A DNA stretch of 64,000 nucleotides from positions 11,337,971 to 11,401,970 of the forward strand of contig OX336338.1 of NCBI GenBank assembly GCA_946902875.1, in the 5' to 3' direction. Numbering within the stretch: position 1 is the stretch's first letter; each line of letters opens with the position of its first letter. Source of the stretch: Nematopogon swammerdamellus (taxonomy: Eukaryota > Arthropoda > Insecta > Lepidoptera > Adelidae). This document shows positions 55,374-64,000 of the stretch, piece after piece. The position numbers were made by a program, and so were the translations under genes. Below the pieces are notes generated by a model that was given only the letters and a program-made list of their open reading frames with translations, did no database searches and was not told the DNA's origin.

Positions 55374-56751
55374 GTCCGTCACACATTTTTATAAGATAAC
55401 ATGTTGACGACTTCCACATCGCGTATTTGACGCGCAAATAGATACAATAATATCTATAGGAGGCTCTGAGGATGATCATCAGAAGTGGATTCAGAAGTTT
55501 GAAATTTTACATGAAATGTCTCGATCTCCATACTTAATTGTTCTAAATTTCCCGCAAAATTACGAGTGTATTATATCGTCGTGTCTATATGAGAACGAGA
55601 ACATATTCTATCTGAAACTAATAACGTACGTAGGTTAGGTACCTACCTACTATTTTCAGGCAACGTTTTAGCGATTTGTCCAGTTCAAGCGTAGAGTATA
55701 AGTATATACCTTACCTATATTTAAAAAAATTATGCAAACATTTTCTGACTTCATCTAAGTGCATCTAAAACTGGGGATAGACACACATTTATACACATAT
55801 GCATGTTCTATTCAAATAAATTGTTAATCTTTTAATGTTAAGGCTAATGCGATTAGGTTAAGTATATACCTACTTCGTTAAGACTTTTGTACATAAATAG
55901 GTTTTACTTATGTATGTGCAATAGCGATTTTATGTTTTTACTTGTGTTTTGTTAGTAGTTCTCCAAATATAAAAGAAAATTTTGTGTTTGGAAAAAAATT
56001 ATTAAACCGATTGGACGTAGGTACGTTTTGGCTTACGTGTCTCACAGAAAAAGTATTAGTAGGTCTAGGTACTAGCCGTGTGTACGTTGAGGACATATTA
56101 TTTTAGGTATCTACAGAATAACCGATTTTAACAAAAGGAACATGTTAGTTTGTAAGTACTTTTAAAATAAAACATGGGAAATTACCCCATAGCGTAGACA
56201 ATTTTACTTAATAAACTTTTTTGAATTTTTTATATTTTTGAATTTTAATTTTATTAATGAATTGTTTATTAAATTAGATTTGTTGTAGATAGGTAGGTAT
56301 AGGTTAGTATTTTTATTTTTATTTTTATTATATAATTATGGGCAAGATGGTAGTCGAATAGAAAATTTGAAAATTCTAACTATGAAATCTATTATTAGCC
56401 AATTTGATATGACAATGTTCCATAATTTTATAATTTGATATATGTTGCTGTTGATTTCTTATACAAATAAATAAATAAATTAACATAAAAAATCTCGCGC
56501 AATCCTGAACTACTCGTACCTAAGTACATACCTATGTGTCTCAAGTATTGGCCATTCATTCACGCAAGACCTATTGTTAGGTACTCCTCATACCAACGGA
56601 CTTCCTTCAAACATGCCATAGTATTTTGGATACGTACTAAACGAGGTTGGTAGGCTAACACCTAGCTGGTGTATCGTAAAAGCTAACTATAGCAGAGGCG
56701 GTGTTGGTGCGCGCGCAGACCACAGCCGGCTCAACGTGCTCGTGTTTGCAG
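55374..56751. other. LRR intron 6
   Basis: AT-rich sequence with no recognisable transposon, the least disturbed long intron of the gene. No RNA gene seen. Confidence 0.5.
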
Positions 56752-56950
56752 ACGTTCCTGCCGGCGCTGGAGGAGTTACTGGCGCACCACAACAACATCA
56801 CTGTGCTGGATAAAGACTTCCACGGCTTGCCGGCGCTCTGCTCCGCCGACCTCTCCCACAACCAGATCCGCTCAGTCAACTACGAGCTTGTCACCAAGAC
56901 GCACTGCTCCATCCGCGGCGTCTCCAGCACACTCAAACTATACCTTCAAG
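56752..56950 (+). CDS. LRR protein, exon 7
   Basis: Acceptor GTGTTTGCAG, donor CAAG|GTTACT, leaving one nucleotide. It encodes residues 449-514: LEELLAHHNNITVL, LCSADLSHNQIRSV and the start of the last repeat (LKLYLQ). A cysteine pair (ALCSAD, THCSIR) precedes the C-cap. Confidence 0.9.
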
Positions 56951-57351
56951 GTTACTATTTCATTATATCACCTAGTTGTATACGAGTAGATATGTATTCT
57001 AACAATGTAATTATCCAGTTGATCATTTATTATGTGTACATATATGTAATTTGTATTAATTATAATCGTTATCATAGTTACTGCTTTGCGAGTGCTGATC
57101 CAACGCGTTATTAACTTTTGTAATGCTTTTGCCGAGCGACTGTCGCACTTATGTACATACCGATGTACCTACATCACTAATGAATTATTTTCCAAGAAGG
57201 AAATTAATCCAATAAACCTTAGGGTGAATATGAAGATGGCAATGGGTAAGGAGTTAGGTTTTATTTAATAAACGCCTTAAGTGTGGCGGGTATGTATGTA
57301 TACCAACACAGTAAGGGGTTGACGAGCGGAGGCGGTCTCGTACTGTTGCAG

Positions 57352-57719
57352 ACAATCCGATCCTGTGCGACGAGCGGCTGATGGAGCTGATGCAGGTGAT
57401 GGAGTCGCTCAACACGCGCATCAGCGGCGCGGCATCGTGCGTCGCCGCGCATACCAGCGCGCCCTTGCTCCTGCGCGCCCTCAACGACATGAGGCCGCCG
57501 GGCGCCGAGGGTGCTCCGCTGCCGCCCGCCATCGTGCTCGCGCACAACCTGCGCTCCGCAATCCGCGTGGTGGCGCCGGTGGCGCCCGCCACGCCGCCCC
57601 CGCCCGCCACCAAGGTGGTCAAGTGGCCAGACGAGCAGGAGGCGCGGCCGCGGCCGCCGCTGGACGCGGACGCGCTCATCGAGCGGGACACCGCGCCGCG
57701 CTCCCTCCACCGCAACTGA
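57352..57719 (+). CDS. LRR protein, exon 8 (C-cap and proline-rich tail, stop)
   Basis: The acceptor TGTTGCAG completes an Asp codon, giving LYLQDNPILCDERLMELMQV, the NPxxCD motif that begins many LRR C-terminal caps. It continues through an Ala/Pro-rich region (APVAPATPPPPATKVVKWPD) to a TGA at 57717-57719. No transmembrane helix or obvious GPI signal follows, so the protein (residues 515-636 here) is predicted to be secreted. The exon is much more GC-rich than its surroundings. Confidence 0.92.
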
Positions 57720-58690
57720 GCGTCACACTCAGCCGCACCGCACCGCACCCGGTAGACACAATCGTCTACTCGACACGCCCCCGCCCCCATCGAGCGCTCT
57801 AATCGAACGCCAAAGGATTCACGACGAAAATAAGTAGTTTGTGAATATTAAATTATGTATGTTCGAAAATTGTATCGTGTCCCTTTAAAGTAGACGTTGA
57901 GCAAGTTTGTTTAGATAAGTCGTTAAGTTTGAATGGTGCATGTGGGCACTCACCGAGCCCTGCAGACGGACTGACTGTCACCAATTAAAAGATAATACCT
58001 ACCGGCTTGTATCTAGTTATTTAAAACAAATTTTCTTTTAGGTATTATGTATATCGTATAACATTAGAATTTATTAAACCGAAAATTTAGAATAAGAGAA
58101 TAACAACCTACGTGTGTGTGTATAGATGTTCAATGTGTTTGTGCACCTATGTGGATATGTATGTGCAAACTCAAATGCATCATCCGAGTTCCGAGAACTA
58201 TGGAAAACACTTAAAAGTACTATACAATATACCTATGAAATTTAGATAACAATAATTTTAAAAGAATTTAACGAAGTAAGCGCTTTATAAAAACTGACAA
58301 TAATAAGAATGTTTATTCTCATTACAACAAAGCTTAACAACTAGATTATTGCGATAGATCTACAGGATTTGTCTCTTTCGAGATTAGTTCATAGATGTTC
58401 CCCTATGTCATGTTTCAACTTCACAAATAATATGGAACATGTGTATTTTTTGTAATGGAAAGGCCCAGAATCGCATAGTGTGTCTCTATCGAAAGCACTT
58501 TATAAGGAGTATATGTACTTGCGTAAATTCTATTCAGGCATTCGTGCAGAATCACCCAAAATGGGCCCACGGGCCCGCCACGATTAGGTATGTTGTTCAT
58601 CAAACACTATTTGCCTATAGGTCAATTCTGTACAAATTAATTTGCGATGAGCATAAATTATAGAAATAAACTAACGTAAATGGTATAAGC
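57720..58690 (+). other. Presumed 3' UTR of the LRR gene
   Basis: This sequence follows the stop codon without obvious transposons. A candidate polyadenylation signal AATAAA is at 58665-58670; another A-rich candidate (ACAATAAAAAATAAG) is at about 58967. The true end cannot be fixed from sequence alone. Confidence 0.45.
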
Positions 58691-59161
58691 GCGTGACGGA
58701 TATATAATTGTATTAGGTAGTAGGTAACGTATGGCGTGACCTTCCCAAAAACTGTCTAGCTGTCTAGCTAGCCACCGCACCGCACCCCTTCCCTGTTCGT
58801 CCCGCAAAAAGTTACTAGTGTGGTCTCATAGAAATATATTGGAGCGAAACTCCACTCTCGATCGTTTTGCCATGTTCAGAGACATCGAGCCGAGCCGCCG
58901 ATCGCTGTTCTGTGGAAAATACAGTAAAATATTGTTTTAGCGTTTATTGTAAGTACCTAATTTATAACAATAAAAAATAAGTTTATAAGTATTTAGTATT
59001 TAAAAACAATCATTATACCATTTGCTTTTTCCTAAAAGTGTTTTGCACTACCCATCCATGATACACACTAGCAAACACAAACAGCATATTATGAATTGCT
59101 GTACTTACTGGTTTTATTATTATTTATTATATGATGATGATATATTTTAAAATTATTGTAT

Positions 59162-59723
59162 ACTAGCTGTTGCCCGCGACTTCGTCCGCATGGATAATTC
59201 TTTCAGAACCACATGAAAATTAATCATTAATTTGTGATACAAAATGAAAATATTGATTTGAATATAGCGTTAGCCGGTATCCGTATTTCTAAAGAAGTAA
59301 GTAACTATAAGGATGAGGCCGAAGGCCGAACTGGGTTTAGTTCAACAATAAACCTTTTCAAAGGGCGAGGCCGGAGGCCGAGCTATTTTCTTCCTTCTCC
59401 CGCCCTTAATGACTTACTCGTACTTGTAATATCGTTTACATGAACGCAGCTCGGCGTTGGACCGCGCCCTTTTTTTTTCTTTGAGAAGCTATATCGTTTA
59501 TCTGAATGCGGCTTTGCCTTCGGCCTCGCCATTAGTTACTTAAATTCCTCAAGAAGAATATCTTTTACCTAAACGCAGCTTTGAGCTTCGGTTTTGTCCT
59601 TAGGGACTTATTGATTTATCGTTTACCTGAACGTAAGTCGGCCTTCGGCCGCGCCCTTAATTACTTACTTTCTTCTTTTGAAATACGAATTTCACGTGAG
59701 CGAACCCGCGGGCAATAGCTAGA
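59162..59723. mobile_element. GCCCGCGG-family element, short degenerate copy
   Basis: The left end is ACTAGCTGTTGCCCGCGACT, the right end the inverted ACGAATTTCACGTGAGCGAA ... GGGCAATAGCTAG. About two units face one way and about five the other, switching near 59400. A spare unit follows to 59780. Confidence 0.72.
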
Positions 59724-60229
59724 AGTCCTCTTCTCGAAGAAAGTAAGTAACTAATGGCGACGCCGAAGGTGGAGCTGCATAAAAGTAGACCATAATATGT
59801 ACTTTGGTGGGTTCAAAGTCGGAAGTTTTAATTTGCTATTCACGCGTAATCAATCGTAGTTAATTAATATTTCTATAAAATTTCAATGCATCATTCTCAA
59901 AGATATTTTATGCAACTGAAAGCAAAAATACCTGCACACAATTATTATTTATTTGCTCTACTCTATGTGTGAAGTAGAAAGAAAGACTATTCTGCATTTA
60001 TCTTTCCATACTCGATGCTGGCAGTAATGAGGCCAAGTTATAATAAAACAACTGACATTTTTGTCGTAGGTATGCCTACTATTTTTAAATTTCGATTGAA
60101 CGTTTTATTTAAATTGTATTTGCTGCCGGTTCTCAATTTGACACTGAAGACAATATTCTTACTTATTAATTTTGATGACTTTTTTTTCTATTTCGCGGCC
60201 AATTTTCGAGATGTATTTTATTTATTACA

Positions 60230-62166
60230 CTAGCTGAGCCCGCGGCTCCGCTCGCGTGAAATTCGTATTCCAAAGAAGAATGTAAGTAACTAAGGGCGAG
60301 GCCGAAGGCCGAGCTGCGTTCAGGTAATCGATAAACCTTCTTAAAGAAAGTAACTAACTAAGGGCGAGGGCGAAGGCCGAGCTGCTTTCAGGTAAACGAT
60401 AAACCTTTCTCAAATAAAGGAAGTAAGTAAGGGCGAGGCCGAAGGCCGAGCTGCGTTCAGGAAGACGACAAACCTTCTAGAAGAAAGGAAGGAACTAAGT
60501 GCGAGGCCGAAGGCCGAGCTGCGTTCAGGTAAACCAAAAACCCTCTTCCGCCTTCGGGCCTCGCCCTTAAAGACTTCCTTTCTTCGATAGAATATAATAT
60601 CGTTTACTCAATCTATTTATTTCATATAAATAAAAAAGTCATATTAATAACTAAAGAATTAAACCTACCTAACAAACATTAAAATAACTATCAAAACGGG
60701 CATTTTCAAATGTTCTTAGAGCACTTGCGGCATTATCCCGCTGGATGGCAAGGCTTACCCTTTGAATGAAGTACATAAGCTCTTGATGACGGGACACCAG
60801 TTGCGTCAACCAGCTCAAGCCTCTTTTGGCTTCACTGCTCCACGGACCGAGGGTTTCAACCGCAAACGCAACAAATTTGAAATCTTGAATTATATTTCTA
60901 TATTTGCTGCGTTGGAGGCTCTCCGCCCCAGCCTCGGCCGCGCCAGCCGCTCTTGAAGATGTCCTAACGTGACTTGGAGCCAATGTGAGAACAAAAGTGG
61001 CGTCCCACATCAAAGAACTACCCTTAGTCCATGGCACTAAGGTCTCTAGCATCGGGCCTCTTGCCATCCAGCCGGGAATAACCGCGAGGTTCTAGGATGC
61101 ACGGTATATTTGCCGTTAGAAGCTGAGGTTAAAAGCGTGGACTTTATAATAAAATTTAAATTAAATTAACTCAATCTTAATATTAATTAACTTTATTCGA
61201 GATGGTTTAGCTTCTTCCTGAACGCAGCTCGGCCTTCGGCCTCGCCCTTAGTTACTTGCTTTCTTCGAGATGGTTTATCATTTGTCAGAACGTAACTCGG
61301 CCTTCGGCCTCGCCTTAGTTGATTACTTTCTTCAAGATGGTTTAGTTTCTTCCTGAACGAAGCTCGGCCTTCGGCCTCGCCCTTAGTTACTTGCTTTCTT
61401 CGAGATGGTTTAGCTTCTTCCTGAACGCAGCTCGGCCTGCGGCCTCGCCCATAGTTACTTACTTTCTTCGAGAAGGTTTATGGTCTTCCAGAATAGAGCT
61501 CGGCCTTCGGCCTCGCCCTTAGTTACTTATTTTCTTCAAGAATGTTTTTCTTCTTCCTGAAATCAGCTCCGCCTTTCGCCTCGCCCTTAGTTACTTTCAT
61601 CGAGAAAGAATATCGTTTACGTGAGCGCAGATCCGCCTTCGGGCCCGCCTTTAGTTACTTACTTTATTTTTTTTAAATACGAATTTCACGCGAGCGAAGC
61701 CGCGGGCAACAGATATATAAATTTTATTGCACCAATGACAGCGACATAACTTCGACTTTCAATTATTATTTTTATTTATCAAACAATTTGTCACCGGCCA
61801 GCTCACGTCGAGATGACAGTTCTCCGTTGTCAACATGACATTTAAAATTGTTTTTACCTTTACTTTGGACTACGTGATTTTAAACGCGCAATAATGTTTA
61901 TAATTGTTAATTTTTTTTATTTTTGTTAATTTTTTTTACGTATTATGTTAACCCGGCATATAAACTGCCACTATACAAAGTTTCGTCTAATTCCGTTCAG
62001 TGGTTTTTGCGTGATGCGCGTACAGACAAACAAACAAACAAACAAAAATTTTAAAAACTGTTCTAACATGTTCAGTATCTCATTTTAAGCCACCCTGGTT
62101 AGTTTTTTTCCGAATACATTCAATGTACAGACTTTCTTACCTCTACGATTTTATTATATGTATAGA
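60230..62166. mobile_element. GCCCGCGG-terminus element with palindromic unit arrays and nuclease-like ORF, copy B
   Basis: The left terminus CTAGCTGAGCCCGCGGCTCC is followed by about four forward units (60293-60530), a reversed ORF (60669-61067), about seven reverse units (61215-61650), the inverted terminus ending about 61712, then the shared tail (ACCAATGACAGCGACATAAC ... GTCACCGGCCAGCTCACGTC) to ATTTTATTATATGTATAGAT. A second tail-like copy follows at 62167-62330. Confidence 0.84.
60669..61067 (-). pseudogene. Nuclease-like transposon protein fragment, copy B (132 codons open)
   Basis: It reads SLMWDATFVLTLAPSHVRTS, AEAGAESLQRSKYRNI, FKFVAFAVETLGPWSSEAKR and YFIQRVSLAIQRDNAASALR. I associate the WDAT...DTLAPS...KY...VxVETLG...RxxxAIQRGNAA pattern with a protein common in invertebrate transposable elements, probably a PD-(D/E)XK-like nuclease; here the usual D of DTLAPS is L. 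The frame is open for 132 codons but starts mid-protein and the element edges cut it, so I treat it as a captured fragment. Confidence 0.55.
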
Positions 62167-62339
62167 TATGTTATTCCGGGATATAGACTGTCACTATACA
62201 AAATTTCGTCAGAATTCGTTCAGTGGTTTTGAATGATGCGCGTACAAACAAACAAAACATTTTAAAAACTATTCTAATACATATTCAATGTACAGATTTT
62301 TTTTGCCTTTACGGTTTTATTAAATGAATATTTAGATTA

Positions 62340-62389
62340 ACTTCGACCACACACTTCTGGACTTGGATACAGAAGTGTGTGGTCGAAGT
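62340..62389. repeat. Perfect 19-bp-arm hairpin
   Basis: ACTTCGACCACACACTTCT (62340-62358) and its exact reverse complement (62371-62389) flank a 12-nt loop. It lies beyond the family tail and matches nothing else in the window. The length is compatible with a small structured RNA or a foldback remnant. Confidence 0.8.
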
Positions 62390-64000
62390 ACGCAAGGCTC
62401 CATCCATCCAATACAATTCAATTCATATCAATACTTATACCTAATCACCAAAAAACAAGGGCCACAATTATGTAGGTAGGTACACGAGTCGCTAGGTCGC
62501 TACGAGCAAGTAGGTACCTACGTGTATAGCAACTAGTCAGAACGGTGCCTACATCTATCTGCCCCCAACTCCAACTATAGTTGACCCGTCCTTTGAAATG
62601 GTTTATTGTGCATCATCCCCTATCCTTAATAGTCTATCATTAAGTATGCAGCATTATTATGGGAACATACCGATACCATGTGACCGATTTTAGGCCACTT
62701 TTGGACCCCACTCTCCCTGTGACCATGCATGGTATGTTAACTAATCCCTCCCCTCCCATTTTTCACGTGGTATTTCACAGTTTGCTGTTTTTCAAGGTAT
62801 TTATGTTGATTAAGCATTAGTGTTTGTATTTTCACTTCAATTTTGGGTGTAATTGAAAAGTGCATGACGAGTTCTTAGGAAAAACAGTGCCAGTCCACGC
62901 CATCAAAGCGATCTACAAACCCCTCCCTCCTCCAAATCGGTCACGTGGTATGTGTATGTTCCCTAAGCAGGGCATACTGTGCTTATATGATTGCAAAACA
63001 TTTTAAGGAGCTATGATAGTGATTGCAAAACCAAGCGTAACATTAGACAATTAAAGGAATTATAAATTTTGTATTCTAGCTAGGTTAAATAAAGGTGATG
63101 AATTTATTTAAGAGCAAAGATGTTGGCGGAGGAGAGCGCGCGCGCCGTGCAAGAGCAACACTGAGCAGGCGCAGGCGGTCTGCGCAGCTAGACCGCCTGC
63201 AAGCTACGTTTAACACCGTGGCCAACGAAAGAAGAAGAAAAGAACTCGATGTACTATATTGTTGGCGAAATTTTTGTACCTCAAATGTAGATATGTATGT
63301 AAGTAGGTATGTACTTTTAACGCAACTGAACATAAACGAATCCAGTCACATCATAAGGGTTTAATTTTCACCTATTCGAGGTCCGGAACCTAAAAATATA
63401 TTGTATTATCAAACGTAAATAATAATAAACATGTAATTAAATGCAAAGTTATTCCGTAAAATTGTGCAGTTATTTTATTTCAATATACATAAGAAACAAT
63501 TGTGACGGATGGAAGGTATGAAATTAGTGTTGATAAATTTTTATACAATTAAAATAATTGTTCAGTTAGGTACTATAAACACCAAAATTTTACACAATTT
63601 TAAATTTGAATAGCCCTTAAAATTGCAAATAAAATAATTTTACCTGCTATTATGTACATAATATGTTGCGCCTGTTATATTTTTTTATGATTTCAATTTA
63701 TATACCTACTATTTGACGGAAAAATAAGGTAGATTTTTTTTTATATTTGATTTATTAGTAAATAATTAAAATTTGTAAACTTGGTACCTAATATGTTATA
63801 TTTGTATTTGTCTATTATATAACTTTCGTAAGTAGTTCATTTAAATGGATATGTACAAATCATCCAAGCTACTTTAAGTGTAAAATGTGATACATTTTTC
63901 AATACAGTATACTTTCGAAAAATGTAATAAATTGTTTCATTTTCATCACACTTGTACAGACAGCAGAATTCAGTATGTTAATGTGCATACAATACTATAG
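62390..64000. other. Right-hand intergenic sequence
   Basis: AT-rich; apart from the short frame at 63095 I see no transposon, RNA gene or exon with splice support. Confidence 0.4.
63095..63364 (+). other. Short reading frame of doubtful status with an internal inverted repeat
   Basis: An 89-codon frame (MNLFKSKDVGGGERARRARA...) sits in an AT-rich area. Its basic N-terminal half comes from a GC-rich patch holding a perfect 11-bp inverted repeat (GCAGGCGGTCT, 63171-63181 and 63190-63200). It has no homology I recognise and no clear gene context, so it may be chance or part of an unrecognised repeat. Confidence 0.2.

Noticed and set aside
57254..57837. Several frames of 108-178 codons over the last LRR exon
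   Set aside because: They are shadows in GC-rich sequence; only the frame continuing LYLQ-DNPILCDE is consistent with splicing.

Overview
This is a eukaryotic, AT-rich, intron-containing and very repeat-dense window. The repeat families point to a moth or butterfly (Lepidoptera); that is inference from recognised repeat styles and gene structure, and no species can be named. Only two protein-coding genes are well supported. All recognisable LINE and transposase sequence is broken.

Region by region. (1) Positions 1-8.4 kb hold the 5' half of a GH47 alpha-1,2-mannosidase gene (ER mannosidase I / MAN1B1 type) on the minus strand. Four coding exons (7782-8009, 1109-1249, 713-818, 182-367) join in frame and the gene runs off the left edge. 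Its 6.5 kb first intron holds a 5'-truncated RTE-type LINE with a 10-bp target duplication and a 4 kb long-TIR element with a nested palindromic satellite-like element. (2) Positions 8.4-29 kb are a repeat graveyard: a Tc1/mariner-type element with about 490-bp inverted arms, SINEs, a jockey-type LINE ORF1 split by two insertions, a 91-bp tandem array inside a SINE, a hAT-like element with 8-bp target duplication beside a footprint-like scar, and a 2.4 kb polyadenylated insertion. (3) Positions 29.56-57.72 kb on the plus strand encode a 636-residue leucine-rich-repeat protein in eight coding exons. It has a signal peptide, a cysteine-rich N-cap, consecutive LRRs, a C-cap-like end and a proline-rich tail without a membrane segment. 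Its 14 kb first intron appears to use a GC donor. Introns 1, 3 and 5 are packed with transposon-derived sequence. (4) Positions 57.7-64 kb are the presumed 3' UTR followed by more repeats.

Three repeat systems dominate. First, a SINE of roughly 380 bp whose complete head combines a tRNA-like A box with a stretch resembling the 5S rRNA box C region; some copies carry a different head. Second, elements bounded by a GCCCGCGG-type terminus, filled with 63-70 bp units centred on CGGCCTTCGGCC that often switch strand in mid-element; two copies carry the same nuclease-like reading frame. Third, many foldback and TIR elements, several with legible target duplications.

The two genes are divergently oriented and I see no functional link between them. 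The mannosidase is predicted to act on N-glycans in the ER or early secretory pathway; the LRR protein is predicted to be secreted.
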